Assembly: GCA_002030045.1 (NCBI GenBank)
Contig: LQBI01000031.1
Location: 30,854-94,853, forward strand
Reading direction: 5' to 3'
Length of the DNA stretch: 64,000 nucleotides
Source of the DNA: Candidatus Aegiribacteria sp. MLS_C
GTDB taxonomy: Bacteria > Fermentibacterota > Fermentibacteria > Fermentibacterales > JCC-6
The notes below the pieces were generated by a model. The model searched no databases. It saw nothing but the letters and a program-made list of their open reading frames with translations, and had not been told where the DNA came from. Numbering within the stretch: position 1 is the first letter of the stretch; each line of letters begins with the position of its first letter. The translations under genes and the position numbers were made by a program. Below are positions 8,552 through 17,467 of this stretch, in pieces.

Positions 8552-9079
8552 ATGGGAAGGACACTCTGTATGCTGGTCCTGGTGCCTCTGGTGGCCGCCG
8601 CCGCGCCGCAGGAGCTCCTGGAGAACAACGGTTTCGAGAGCGGGTTGCTTGATCCCTGGACCACCAGCGCCTGGACCGTATCCACCGATTCCCCCCATTC
8701 GGGGACATACTGCGCCTTCGTGGAGGGCAACAACTGGATCAAGCAGGAATTCACCCCCACCGGCGTAACCGAGATAGTCTCCATCACCCTCTGGTACAGG
8801 CAGCCGGAGGCCCAGATATTCGCCTTCGACCTTTATTACGGTCCCACCGAATACGACGAAGAACTCGTCTACGTTGCCGGAACGGACTGGATACAGTACG
8901 ACTTCACCTATTTCCTGCGTCCCTCCGGGGACCTGCAGGCCGTACGGGTGTGGGGATACTACGGAGGCGGGCCCGATCCGGACCATTGCTTCCTCGATGA
9001 CGTCTCGGTGATCTTCGACGACGCGGTGTCATTGGAACAGTCCACCTTCGGTGGCATAAAGGCACTGCTGGGGAGCTAG
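8552..9079 (+). CDS. Secreted carbohydrate-binding-like protein with the F-x-x-I-K tail
   Basis: The product has 175 residues from ATG 8552, ten bases after a TGGAGG site. A signal peptide (about 1-18, ending VAAAAP) is followed by a jelly-roll-like domain that opens LLENNGFESG with DPWTT, the usual start of a carbohydrate-binding module of the CBM4/9 or related galactose-binding fold (NW-I-K-Q-E-F, ITLWYRQPE, FLDDVSV as strands). The final residues L-E-Q-S-T-F-G-G-I-K-A-L-L-G-S carry the shared tail, with Phe replacing Trp. Ligand binding is inferred from the fold only. Confidence 0.65.
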   Translation: MGRTLCMLVLVPLVAAAAPQELLENNGFESGLLDPWTTSAWTVSTDSPHSGTYCAFVEGNNWIKQEFTPTGVTEIVSITLWYRQPEAQIFAFDLYYGPTEYDEELVYVAGTDWIQYDFTYFLRPSGDLQAVRVWGYYGGGPDPDHCFLDDVSVIFDDAVSLEQSTFGGIKALLGS

Positions 9080-9232
9080 AGGCGGAACGTTCACCGATTC
9101 CGTTCTCTGGATGTCTCGCAGGCTCGTAGATGGCGCTCCGGAAAACCGGGAAGGGCATTGACGGCATGCCGGGGTCTCTATCGTGCCGGGGAACACGCTT
9201 TCGAATAAGTGAATAATGATGGGAGGAGTCAT

Positions 9233-10942
9233 ATGAGAGCCTGCATTACTGCAGTGACGCTCATTCTGGCCGGGGTCTCAGCGGGACAGCAGGTGTTCAC
9301 GGAGGTGGCAGCCTCCATGGGTATCTCTGGTCAGACGGGTCTCGGACACTCCGTAGCCTGGTGCGACTTCGACAACGACGGTGACCTGGACGTGTCATTC
9401 TCCAACCAGGACGGTTCCGGTTTCTGGCTGTACAGGAACGACGGTGCTGCTTTCTCCGACATGACATCCTCCGCAGGCCTCTCCGGGCTGGGCGCAAACA
9501 GGATACTCTGGGGCGAGTTCACCGGTGACGCCTGGAACGACCTCGTCCTAGACTGGGGTTCGTCCGACAGGTTCCTTGTGAACGACGGCGACGGAACCTT
9601 CACCGACATGACATCCGGAAGCGGTCTTACCGGGGCTCCGAAGTGCGTTGCGGATTTCGACCTGGACGGTGACCTGGACATACTCACGGTGACCTCCACC
9701 GGATGCAGCGTGCTTCTCAACTCGGGAAGCGGGTCCTTCTCGCCGGGACCCTCGGCTTCGGGGGACTGGTGGTGCGCCGCCTGCATCGACTACGACCTGG
9801 ACGGTGACCTGGACGTGTACCTGGGTACCTACGGCAGCGATCCCAACAGCCTCCTCAGGAACGACGGCTCCGCGCTGACCGACGTCACGGCAGAGTCCGG
9901 CACTGCCTACACGGGCAGCACCACCGGCGTCACCGTGGGTGACTACAACAACGACGGGTATCCCGACCTGTACCTGGGCAACTACTCCGCCCCGGGATGC
10001 CTGCTCTTCGAGAACGACGGCGACGGGACCTTCACAGACGTCACGGCCGCGGCGGGTGTCTACGGACACGATGATACGAGGACCGTGGCCTTCACCGACT
10101 ACAACAACGACGGCTGGCTGGACATCTTCGTATCACACCATGACTTCTACACATACAGCAACCTAATGTGGCGCAACGACGGCGACGGGACCTTCACGGA
10201 AGTCGGGACCGAACTGCAGCTTTCAGGGGAGTTCATGGGAGACTACTTCGGCACCGCATGGGGCGACTACAACCTGGACGGTGACATCGACCTCTTCGCC
10301 GTGGGACACATCGACAAGTACGTGCTTTTCCGGAACGACCAGAGCACGACCCTGCCGGCGTCATACGTAGTCCTGGAGCTGGAAGGCACCCTGAGCAGCA
10401 GGAACGCTGTGGGAGCCAGGGTCACCGCGGACCTGGGAGGAACGGTGCTGACCAGGTGGGTGGGCGGAGGAGAGGGTTACCATGATTTCCACAGCTTACC
10501 CGTGGAGTTCGGTCTACATGAGGAATCTTCGGTAGAATCCCTGGAGATCGCCTGGCCCAGCGGACTGGTGGAAACCTACACTGACATCCCGGCGAACCAG
10601 TACATCTACGCGATAGAGGGAGACACCCTCTACACAGGGATCAGCACGGAAGCTCCGGGGCCGGGACACGGGCTTCTCATGGGATGCTCTCCAAATCCAT
10701 TCAGCGATATGCTTCTACTGGAGATCCAGGGTCCTCCGGGAGTGGAGGCGGTACTGGAGGTCTTCGACCTTTCCGGCAGGAAAGTGGAGGAAATCGGGAC
10801 CATAATGCTCGAGGATTCCCCCGCGGAAGCCGTCTGGGACGGGATGGGGACCTCCGGGCTGCCGGTTCCCGATGGTGTCTACCTGTGCCGGCTCAGTACC
10901 GGCATTGGCATGGTGTTGAGGACAGTGACCCTCCTGAGATAG
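9233..10942 (+). CDS. CRTAC1-like FG-GAP/ASPIC protein with T9SS type-A C-terminal domain
   Basis: The product has 569 residues; the start at 9233 follows GGGAGGAG. After a signal peptide (MRACITAVTLILAGVSAG) there are about seven VCBS/FG-GAP repeats (DFDNDGDLD, DFDLDGDLD, DYDLDGDLD, DYNNDGYPD, DYNNDGWLD, DYNLDGDID). An ASPIC/UnbV domain follows (RNAVGARVTADLGG, then EGYHDFHS, ESLEIAWPSG), the arrangement of CRTAC1-like proteins. The C-terminus (CSPNPFSD, EAVLEVFDLSGRKV, GVYLCRLSTG, RTVTLLR) is a FlgD-like T9SS sorting domain. Surface display and calcium binding are expected from the families; the ligand is unknown. A possible promoter is TTGACG at 9158 with TATCGT at 9179. Confidence 0.85.
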   Translation: MRACITAVTLILAGVSAGQQVFTEVAASMGISGQTGLGHSVAWCDFDNDGDLDVSFSNQDGSGFWLYRNDGAAFSDMTSSAGLSGLGANRILWGEFTGDAWNDLVLDWGSSDRFLVNDGDGTFTDMTSGSGLTGAPKCVADFDLDGDLDILTVTSTGCSVLLNSGSGSFSPGPSASGDWWCAACIDYDLDGDLDVYLGTYGSDPNSLLRNDGSALTDVTAESGTAYTGSTTGVTVGDYNNDGYPDLYLGNYSAPGCLLFENDGDGTFTDVTAAAGVYGHDDTRTVAFTDYNNDGWLDIFVSHHDFYTYSNLMWRNDGDGTFTEVGTELQLSGEFMGDYFGTAWGDYNLDGDIDLFAVGHIDKYVLFRNDQSTTLPASYVVLELEGTLSSRNAVGARVTADLGGTVLTRWVGGGEGYHDFHSLPVEFGLHEESSVESLEIAWPSGLVETYTDIPANQYIYAIEGDTLYTGISTEAPGPGHGLLMGCSPNPFSDMLLLEIQGPPGVEAVLEVFDLSGRKVEEIGTIMLEDSPAEAVWDGMGTSGLPVPDGVYLCRLSTGIGMVLRTVTLLR

Positions 10943-11023
10943 GCTTTGCGCGGACTCGAGGAGAATGAACTCCGGGGACAGCTCCCACCAGTGCAGGGTA
11001 GCCGTCCGATCGAACACTGGACG

Positions 11024-11929
11024 CTATGGCGGACCTGACGGTCCGTCCAGGGTGTAGAACCGGGTGGTGGGATAGGCGAAGTCTATGTCGTCGTGTTCCG
11101 CGAAGGCGTCCAGCAGTGTCTCCCATACGTTCTGTACGGAACCCCTCCGCTGCCTTGGCCGCACCGGGAAGCGGGCGGTGAGGAGTACTCCGCTGCTCTC
11201 TACGCTTGTGTACACGATCGGGGTGGAGATACCCTGGTATATCAGGTACCTGCCCGCCTCGTCGCTCCGGACACTGGTCAGTTCCGTGGCGTCCTGCACG
11301 ATCCCGGACATTATATCCTCCATTATGCCCTTGGCCTTTCTCCAGTCGCTCTCGAAGGTGATGAGGACCGGAACCTCCTCCCAGATGTGGTTGGTGCCCG
11401 AGGAGTAGTTGGCGACATGCTCGGAGAAGACCTTGCCGTTGGGAACGTGTACTATCCTGCCGGTGCTCTGGTCGGCGGCCACCCACCTGCCCACCTCCAT
11501 CAGGGAGAAGCCCAGCACCCTGATGTCCACCACATCCCCCCTGACACCGGCCACTTCGATCCTGTCCCCCAGCACGAAGGGTCTGCGGAGTATGATGTAG
11601 AACCAGCCGGCTATGTTGGCTATTATCTCGCGAAGAGCTATGGCAATGCCCGCGGAGGCCAGTCCCAGGAAGGTGGCCAGGCCTGAGAAACTGTGGAACC
11701 ATATCCTTGCCAGCATGACCAGTCCTGTGATGACGGCGATATAGGATGCCGTGCGCCGCCAGAGGAAAAGGCTCTTAGGGTCCTGGACCCTCCTCTTCAG
11801 CACCCTTCCGGCAACCCTCCTGGCGACCCACAGACCTGCTATGGAGGCGAGAGTAAGGAGGACCCTGGTCTGCATGTCGGTACCCATGCCGGTGAACCTC
11901 TCGACGAAGGCTGCGACTTCTTCCGTCAC
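11024..11929 (-). CDS. MscS-family mechanosensitive ion channel
   Basis: The product has 301 residues from a GTG start with GGAG upstream. Three membrane segments occupy about residues 20-125. The pore-lining helix and cap (FLGLASAGIAIALREIIANI) are followed by the beta domain with the family signature RPFVLGDRIEVAGVRGDV and HVPNGKVFSEHVANYS, then a cytoplasmic alpha/beta domain. MscS-type channels open under membrane tension and release solutes on osmotic downshock. It is convergent with the CRTAC1-like gene; its start lies about 185 bases from that of the amidohydrolase on the other strand. Confidence 0.85.
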   Translation of the reverse strand: MTEEVAAFVERFTGMGTDMQTRVLLTLASIAGLWVARRVAGRVLKRRVQDPKSLFLWRRTASYIAVITGLVMLARIWFHSFSGLATFLGLASAGIAIALREIIANIAGWFYIILRRPFVLGDRIEVAGVRGDVVDIRVLGFSLMEVGRWVAADQSTGRIVHVPNGKVFSEHVANYSSGTNHIWEEVPVLITFESDWRKAKGIMEDIMSGIVQDATELTSVRSDEAGRYLIYQGISTPIVYTSVESSGVLLTARFPVRPRQRRGSVQNVWETLLDAFAEHDDIDFAYPTTRFYTLDGPSGPP

Positions 11930-12114
11930 GCTGCTGCTCCGTTCCTTGCAGGATCATGGCTCTTCTGCCGGGCATGATACACCTGCGGCGAGGTCCCGGT
12001 CAATGCCGGAGCATCCCGTTCGGAGTATCTTTGACCGGGGTGCCCACCGCGGTTATGGTTTTCGTCGGGACGGTCGCCGGTATCGAAGGCTTTTCTGCCG
12101 TGACGGGAGATGAG

Positions 12115-13089
12115 ATGAGCTACTGCACGAGCTTCCATCGGGTCGTGAGCGCACTGGAGACCGAGGAGTGCGCCTTTCCCGTGGTGGACGCCCATCTGCA
12201 CGGGGTGGACTTCCTGCAGGAGACCGAAGGGCTGTGTTCGCTGCTGGAACGCATGGACGGAGCGGGAATAACCGAATGCGTGGTATTCGGACTTCCAGTG
12301 GTCAAGAAATGGGCGGCCTGTGAACCGGACAGACCCCGCTACTACCTGGACGACAACGCCCGCTGCTACACTTTCGTCTCCACGGACGAGCTGCTGGCGG
12401 AGGAGTATTCCGCACTCCGGCCCGATGAAAGGGCCAGATTCACTCCCCTTCTCTGCGGGTTCAACCCCACCGACAGGAACGCCGTCTTCCAGGTGGAGAG
12501 GAAACTGGCCTCCAGGGACATATGGCGGGGGATAGGCGAGATCATGTGCCGGCATGACGACCTGACCAACCTGACCATGGAGGAGACCTCCCGAATGGAC
12601 CACCCGGCCCTTTTCCCCGTCTACGACCTGGCGGGAAGCAGGGACCTGCCGGTGCTGGTGCACCAGAACAGCTCCTCCGTGGGACACCACGACAGGTTCG
12701 AGTACCTGCACGAGGTCAGGAACGCCCTGGAGGGTTTCCCGGGGACGACCTTCGTCTGGGCTCACTGCGGCATATCAAGACGTGTGGGGCACAAGCTGTA
12801 CCACATGATGGTCGAGGATATGCTGGGCGAATTCCCTAACCTCTTCGTAGACCTCTCATGGGTGGTCTACGACCAGACGGTCTGCAGCGGTCGAGTCCCG
12901 AAGAAACGCTGGCTGGACCTGGTAGCGAAATACCCCGACAGGTTCATGCTGGGCTCCGACCTCTGCGGCCATTTCCAGCACCTGGGAAAGACCATGGCCC
13001 GCTACAACACGCTGCTGGAACTGCTCGGAGGAGACGAGAGAGACCTCGTCGCGTCGCAGAACGCCATGCGCGTCTGGAGAATGCGCTGA
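12115..13089 (+). CDS. Amidohydrolase-2-family metal-dependent hydrolase
   Basis: The product has 324 residues from ATG 12115 (GGGAGATGAG upstream); the frame stays open further upstream but without a ribosome site. The TIM-barrel amidohydrolase-2 pattern is visible: VVDAHLHGVDF (metal-binding His-x-His) near the N-terminus, PVLVHQNSSSVG (His), TTFVWAHCGISRR (His) and RFMLGSDLCGHF (Asp). Members hydrolyse or decarboxylate small cyclic or aromatic substrates; the substrate here cannot be told. It has no signal peptide. It is followed by the histidine kinase in the same direction, which has its own promoter-like sequence. Confidence 0.8.
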   Translation: MSYCTSFHRVVSALETEECAFPVVDAHLHGVDFLQETEGLCSLLERMDGAGITECVVFGLPVVKKWAACEPDRPRYYLDDNARCYTFVSTDELLAEEYSALRPDERARFTPLLCGFNPTDRNAVFQVERKLASRDIWRGIGEIMCRHDDLTNLTMEETSRMDHPALFPVYDLAGSRDLPVLVHQNSSSVGHHDRFEYLHEVRNALEGFPGTTFVWAHCGISRRVGHKLYHMMVEDMLGEFPNLFVDLSWVVYDQTVCSGRVPKKRWLDLVAKYPDRFMLGSDLCGHFQHLGKTMARYNTLLELLGGDERDLVASQNAMRVWRMR

Positions 13090-13164
13090 ACCCGGGTACG
13101 GTGGACCGGCCGGAAGGATCGGACCGGATCGGTGCACACGGAGGGTGACAGCCTCACCTGTGTC

Positions 13165-13193
13165 TTGACAGCTTGGGGTCAAACACTTACAAA
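13165..13193 (+). promoter_or_regulatory. Sigma-70-like promoter for the histidine kinase
   Basis: TTGACA (13165-13170) and TACAAA (13188-13193) with a 17-base spacer precede the ATG at 13242. Confidence 0.55.
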
Positions 13194-13241
13194 ATACATA
13201 TCCTGTTGCACTACCTGGGCAAGGGTGAAGAGGGGGGCACC

Positions 13242-14366
13242 ATGGAGACCCACTTCGCACCTGCGGAAAGGGTTACGGAGAGCCAGCTGACCCGGGAGGT
13301 CAGGTGGATCAGCGGCAGCCCGGTGGTCACCGGTATCCTTCAGAACGTGGGAGAAATGCTGGCGGTGCTGGACGAGCACAGGCAGATAGTCGCCCTGAAC
13401 GAATCCTTCATGAAGATGATAGGCATGGAGAGCCCGGCGGAAGCGCTGGGGCTCCGTCCCGGCGATGCCCTGGGATGCGTCCACAGCGACGGAGAGCCAG
13501 CGGGATGCGGCACCACGGAGTTCTGCGCGAGCTGCGGCGCAGCGGTGGCCATAGTCTCCAGCCTGGGACTGGACCGTCCGGTGGAGAGGCTGTGCGCTCT
13601 GAGGACCAGGCTGAACGGTGAGGAGGAGGACATGGTGCTGATGGTCAGGTCCCAACCCATCGTCGTCCAGGGAATGAGGTTCCTGCTTCTCTTCCTTCGC
13701 GATGTCACCCGGCAGCACAGGTACGCGGCACTGGAGAGGACCTTCTTCCACGATGTGAGCAACATGGTGGGAATGCTGCTGGGGGCCAGTGAGCTTCTCG
13801 CAAGCGACGGGAGCTGCAGTTCGGCCGATACGGTCTATCACGCCACCCAGAGGCTTGCCCGGGAGGTCTCGATACAGAAGCTGCTATCAAGTTCCCTTTC
13901 AGGGGAATACGAGCCTGTCTGGAGGACCTGCACTCCGGATGAGATACTGCTCGAGCTGAGAGGTTTTTTCTCCGGCCATTCCGCCACGTCGGGCAAGGGA
14001 ATTATCTACCCGGACAAACTGCCATCCTCGCGGGTGACCACGGATCCATCCCTGCTGATGAGAGTTCTGGACAACATGGTCATAAACGCCCTGGAGGCCA
14101 CTGACCCCGGCGGCGAGGTAAGAGTTGGCATGCGGGAGGAGGGTGGCCGCATGATCTTCTCTGTCTGGAACTCCGCCGTGATACCCATGAAGTACAGGAA
14201 GAGGATATTCCAGAGGAACTTCAGCACGAAGGAGGAGCCGGGCAGGGGTATCGGGACCTACTCGATGAAACTGCTTGGAGAGGAGCTTCTGGGCGGCAGG
14301 GTGGACTTCGTCTCCTCCGATGACAGGGGTACCTTATTCGAGTTCTCCATTCCGCTTCCGGACTGA
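13242..14366 (+). CDS. Soluble PAS-domain histidine kinase
   Basis: The product has 374 residues from ATG 13242 (GAGGGGGG upstream). It has no membrane span. A PAS domain (about 40-150) contains LAVLDEHRQIVALNESFMKM and a Cys-rich insert (LGCVHSDGEPAGCG, then FCASCGAA) of the kind that can hold a metal or haem. The dimerisation/phosphoacceptor helix has FFHDVSNMVGMLLG with the likely phospho-His. The ATPase domain shows an N box (VLDNMVINALEATD), and a G box (STKEEPGRGIGTYSMKLLGEELLGG). No response regulator gene is adjacent, so this is an orphan kinase. The Cys pattern suggests redox or metal sensing, which is inference. Confidence 0.85.
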   Translation: METHFAPAERVTESQLTREVRWISGSPVVTGILQNVGEMLAVLDEHRQIVALNESFMKMIGMESPAEALGLRPGDALGCVHSDGEPAGCGTTEFCASCGAAVAIVSSLGLDRPVERLCALRTRLNGEEEDMVLMVRSQPIVVQGMRFLLLFLRDVTRQHRYAALERTFFHDVSNMVGMLLGASELLASDGSCSSADTVYHATQRLAREVSIQKLLSSSLSGEYEPVWRTCTPDEILLELRGFFSGHSATSGKGIIYPDKLPSSRVTTDPSLLMRVLDNMVINALEATDPGGEVRVGMREEGGRMIFSVWNSAVIPMKYRKRIFQRNFSTKEEPGRGIGTYSMKLLGEELLGGRVDFVSSDDRGTLFEFSIPLPD

Positions 14367-14444
14367 GTCGTCCTGTCTCCCGGGGGATAGCGGACATCCG
14401 GAACGGATCCGATCCCCTGAACAAAGAACAGAGAAAGAGCGTCA

Positions 14445-15290
14445 ATGAGAACAGGACCGATCCTGGCGGCAATACCGGTGTTCCTTCTGCTTTCCTCCTG
14501 CGGCGCCCAGGAGGATGTCCTTCCGGGAGTGTGGGCGGGAAGAACGGGGGAGGACACCTTTGCCTTCCAGTCCTTCCCGGACAATGGGGAAGGATCGAGC
14601 GGAGTGATACACTGTCTCCGCGACGGCAGGAAGTACAGCGAGGTCCCGATGACGGACATCCGCTGGAGCCCGCCGGACATCGAAGTGTTCACAGGGGCAA
14701 CCGGCTTCACCTATTCGGGGCGCCTGGAGGACGGCGTCAGGAGCATCGTCACCGAACCCGGGACGCGGTTCCGGTACGTCAACGCCGATGTTAACCTTCT
14801 GTCGGGCTTGCTGAGACGGTCCACGGGATTTTTTCCGGACCGGTACGCGGAAGAGTACCTCTTCGGTCCCCTTGGCATTGGTTCGTGGGACCGGGACTAC
14901 GGAGAGGACCAGGGACACGGGATGATGGACGGCTCCCTCAGGCCGAGACCCAGGGATATGCTCAAGATAGGCATGCTGGTCCTGGAATGCGGTGAATGGA
15001 ATGGCGCGAGGGTCCTTTCAGAGGAGTGGATTTCGGAATCGACGGAGGAACACCTCCCCGTTGACGACCTTTTCGGTTACGGGTACCTCTGGTGGTCGAC
15101 CTCCGTCCATTCCGAGAGCGGACCTCTGCGCGGAATACTTGCCGGCGGATGGGGCAGCCAGTTCATCCTCGTGGTCCCTGATGCTCGAACGGTGGTTGTG
15201 ACCACCGGGGGGAACGATGACGACGGCATGAACTGGCAGGTGCTGAGGCTGGTTCAGGAAGTCCTGTTCGGAGGTACCCGCCCCGCCTGA
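14445..15290 (+). pseudogene. Serine-hydrolase (beta-lactamase-like) lipoprotein lacking the SxxK region
   Basis: The frame is open for 281 residues. It begins with a lipoprotein signal (FLLLSSCG) and an N-terminal domain (LPGVWAGRTGED, then GFTYSGRLEDG) like the one that precedes the beta-lactamase domain in secreted serine hydrolases. At about residue 104 it jumps straight into the middle of the hydrolase domain: EPGTRFRYVNADVNLLSG holds the Tyr-x-Asn motif (Tyr111, Asn113), and later come RPRDMLKIGMLVLECGEWNG, YGYLWWS and GGWGSQFILVVPD. The usual serine nucleophile motif S-x-x-K and over 100 expected residues are absent, while the frame is intact. I infer an internal in-frame deletion leaving a protein without the family's catalytic serine. 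It may be expressed as a non-catalytic binding protein. Confidence 0.6.
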
Positions 15291-15401
15291 CCCGGAACCA
15301 GCAGTACGTGAAGAGAGGACATTCGGCGCATACCCCCTCCTCCGAAAGAAGATGTCCTGTCTTGTCTCGACCATCCTGAAGCATGTCCCCGGTTTTTTCC
15401 G

Positions 15402-15584
15402 GACCGTCCATATTCCGCCGCCGTCGGTGCAACGGGCAACCCGGTTGGGATAGAATGCCACCAGGGTACAGTCATCGGCCATGACCAGGTCTTCCAGGTA
15501 GAAGAGATCCGCGATCTCCGAGAATACCTCCCATGTATCCACTCCGTCCTGGGAGCGGCACAGGAGAACCGGACTCTCGGATCC
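15402..15584 (-). pseudogene. Remnant of a BNR/Asp-box repeat protein
   Basis: Read on the minus strand, this stretch gives a protein-like segment of about 60 residues with two Asp-box-like motifs ([12 protein letters not shown] and RCTDGGGIWTV) separated by [18 protein letters not shown]. There is no signal peptide before it and no sensible continuation after it, so it looks like a fragment of a BNR or photosystem-stability-factor-like propeller gene. Confidence 0.45.
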
Positions 15585-15585
15585 G

Positions 15586-15804
15586 GCGGCGGCGTCCCTG
15601 TGGGCCGAAGGAACTCCCTTCTACCTCGCGGTGGCCTACGGAGCCGCCGCCGACTTCATTACCTCCGTAGGTTACCAGACCAACCTGATGGTATACGGAC
15701 CCGGCGGGTACAGGTTCGGAGACTACCTGCGAGCCGGGCTTCCTCTTAAGATGATCTGCGCGGTGATCGCCATAGCATGCCTGTCGCTGTTCCACGGGCT
15801 CTGA
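15586..15804 (+). pseudogene. C-terminal remnant of an SLC13-family transporter
   Basis: The plus-strand frame ending at TGA 15802-15804 encodes about 72 residues that match the end of SLC13/CitT-type permeases: [22 protein letters not shown] followed at once by [21 protein letters not shown] and a last hydrophobic helix. The remaining roughly 350 or more residues of the permease are missing; the similarity starts abruptly next to the BNR remnant on the other strand. It has no start or ribosome site of its own. Confidence 0.75.
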
Positions 15805-15837
15805 GGGAATATGCTTGCCGTGACTCCATAATGAAGG

Positions 15838-15865
15838 TTGACACATTTCGCGTCTGAGTTATTGT
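15838..15865 (+). promoter_or_regulatory. Sigma-70-like promoter for the gene at 15910
   Basis: TTGACA (15838-15843) and TATTGT (15860-15865), 16-base spacer, about 45 bases before the ATG. Confidence 0.6.
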
Positions 15866-15909
15866 TACTTGGTGGAACTTGTTACCTGTACCTTATGAAA
15901 GGGGTAGAG

Positions 15910-16704
15910 ATGAAGTATATGATTCTTGCCATCGTCCTTCTCGCTTCGTTCGCTTTCGCGAACGACGCGTTCGAAGGCCGCAGGGCCGAAGTGCCCGGCG
16001 ACATCTCCGTTACTGTCGGCGGTCCCGTATGGGATGGTCCCAATGCCGTCATATGGGACAACGGTCCCTGGCTGAACAGCCCTGGTACCGGTGTGGGCGG
16101 AGCCGACGAGTCGATCCTCCAGTCATGGGGAACCACCTACGGCTACGGTTTCCAGCTTACCTACGACTACCGTCTGGCAGACGACTTCGAGGTTCCGGCC
16201 GGTGAGACCTGGACGATCGATATGATCCACTTCAGCGGCTACCAGACCGGTTCCGGCACAACCCCGACCATCAACGGCATGTTCATGTGCGTGTACGACG
16301 ATCCTCCCACCACAGGCACCGTCGTCGCTGGCGACCCCTACGACAACGTCTTCACCAGTGCAGAGTGGAGCAATATCTACAGGGTGAACGAGTCCGGATC
16401 GGGCACCAGCACCGACAGGCCCGTCATGGCATGCACCGCAGAGCTCTCCGATAGCTGGGTCCTCGGGGAGGGCGTCTACTGGATCTCCATCCAGGCAGAC
16501 GGCACAGGTTCCTCCGGTCCCTGGCACCCGCCCGTGGTCATCTGGGACGTTCAGGAGACCGGCAACGGTATGCAGAGCCTTGACGGCGGCGTGACCTGGG
16601 AGAACATCCTCAACGGTACATCCGGACAGGGCCTCACCTTCATACTGGATGGCTCAGGCGCTCTGGAGCAGGAAACCTGGGGAGCAATCAAGAGCGTATT
16701 CTAA
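15910..16704 (+). CDS. Secreted 264-residue protein with the W-x-x-I-K tail (paralogue A)
   Basis: The start at 15910 follows AAAGGGGTAGAG. A signal peptide (MKYMILAIVLLASFAFA) precedes a beta-rich domain with IWDNGPWLNSPGTGVGGADES, YGFQLTYDYRLADDFEVPAG, DMIHFSGYQTGSG, MFMCVYDDPPTTG, VIWDVQETGNGMQSLDGG. The pattern (two Trp/Asp-rich strands and GYQTG) is that of an uncharacterised secreted jelly-roll family. The end reads L-E-Q-E-T-W-G-A-I-K-S-V-F. The gene at 19690-20484 encodes a close paralogue of exactly the same length. It is flanked by its own promoter and a strong terminator, so it is a single-gene transcription unit, probably well expressed. Confidence 0.75.
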   Translation: MKYMILAIVLLASFAFANDAFEGRRAEVPGDISVTVGGPVWDGPNAVIWDNGPWLNSPGTGVGGADESILQSWGTTYGYGFQLTYDYRLADDFEVPAGETWTIDMIHFSGYQTGSGTTPTINGMFMCVYDDPPTTGTVVAGDPYDNVFTSAEWSNIYRVNESGSGTSTDRPVMACTAELSDSWVLGEGVYWISIQADGTGSSGPWHPPVVIWDVQETGNGMQSLDGGVTWENILNGTSGQGLTFILDGSGALEQETWGAIKSVF

Positions 16705-16728
16705 GCGGAATACCTCTTTAGTTGATCC

Positions 16729-16760
16729 GGAGGGCGCGGTTATCGCGCCCTCCTTTTTTT
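16729..16760 (+). terminator. Rho-independent terminator
   Basis: GGAGGGCGCG (16729-16738) pairs perfectly with CGCGCCCTCC (16744-16753), loop GTTAT, followed by seven T residues. It ends the unit of the gene at 15910-16704. Confidence 0.95.
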
Positions 16761-16768
16761 CCTGAGAG

Positions 16769-16797
16769 TTGACACGGGGTCCCGGAACTCCTATGAA
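16769..16797 (+). promoter_or_regulatory. Sigma-70-like promoter for the lamin-tail gene
   Basis: TTGACA (16769-16774) and TATGAA (16792-16797) with a 17-base spacer lie directly after the terminator and about 60 bases before the ATG at 16856. Confidence 0.6.
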
Positions 16798-16855
16798 ATA
16801 TCATGTGGTGTGTCCCCGGTTAACGATCCGAGGGCGCCGCGCCAGGAGGTGACCA

Positions 16856-17449
16856 ATGACATTAGCGTTTCTCATTCTGATCTCACAGCTTCCGAACGTG
16901 ACGGAAGGCGGGATCCTGTCCGTCGAAGACGTTGTCATCAACGAGTTCATGGCCCAGCCCCGGAGTTCGGTAACGGAGGCCGACGGGGAATGGATCGAGC
17001 TGTACAACAATACGGACGAATGGGTCAACCTGGCGGACTGGATGCTATCCAACAGCTACGGCGAAAGCGTTGTGCTTTCCACATACCTCCTGCCTCCGGA
17101 AGGCTACTTTGTCATATGCGGATGCAGTGACCAGACACAGAACGGCGGAGTTGTAACGAACCAGGTCTTCGGAGACTTCAGGATAAGGGAGAGCGGTGGC
17201 ATTGCTCTTTACAACAGCTCGAGGAGCATCGTCGATTGTATTGAGTACGACGGTGGCTGGCCTGTCATGCCGGGTGTCTCCTGCGAGAGAATAAACCCCG
17301 GTTGGGTCTCCAACAGCAGCTCGAGCTGGGATTACTGCACAGTGGTCTTCGGCATGGGGGACATGGGTACTCCGGGCAGCCAGAACAGTGTATACCAGAA
17401 CTCCTTTGCCCAGAACAGCTGGGCCTTCATCAAGGCTTTCGTCCAGTAG
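16856..17449 (+). CDS. Secreted lamin-tail-domain protein with the W-x-x-I-K tail
   Basis: The product has 197 residues; AGGAGGTG precedes the ATG. A short signal-like segment (TLAFLILISQLPNV) is followed by a lamin-tail (LTD) Ig-like domain: VVINEFMAQP, GEWIELYNNTDEWVNLADWML, SGGIALYNSS, RSIVDCIEYDG and GTPGSQN are all typical positions. Bacterial secreted LTD proteins are often tied to extracellular nucleases or adhesion. The end reads Q-N-S-W-A-F-I-K-A-F-V-Q, a variant of the shared tail. It lies 18 bases before the ComEC-like metallo-beta-lactamase gene and may be cotranscribed with it. Confidence 0.8.
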   Translation: MTLAFLILISQLPNVTEGGILSVEDVVINEFMAQPRSSVTEADGEWIELYNNTDEWVNLADWMLSNSYGESVVLSTYLLPPEGYFVICGCSDQTQNGGVVTNQVFGDFRIRESGGIALYNSSRSIVDCIEYDGGWPVMPGVSCERINPGWVSNSSSSWDYCTVVFGMGDMGTPGSQNSVYQNSFAQNSWAFIKAFVQ

Positions 17450-17467
17450 CGGTATCGGAACGGTCAC

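Noticed and set aside
15018..15542. Intact minus-strand gene over the serine-hydrolase end
   Set aside because: Only the first 47 codons look protein-like (BNR remnant); the rest is the shadow of the plus-strand hydrolase.
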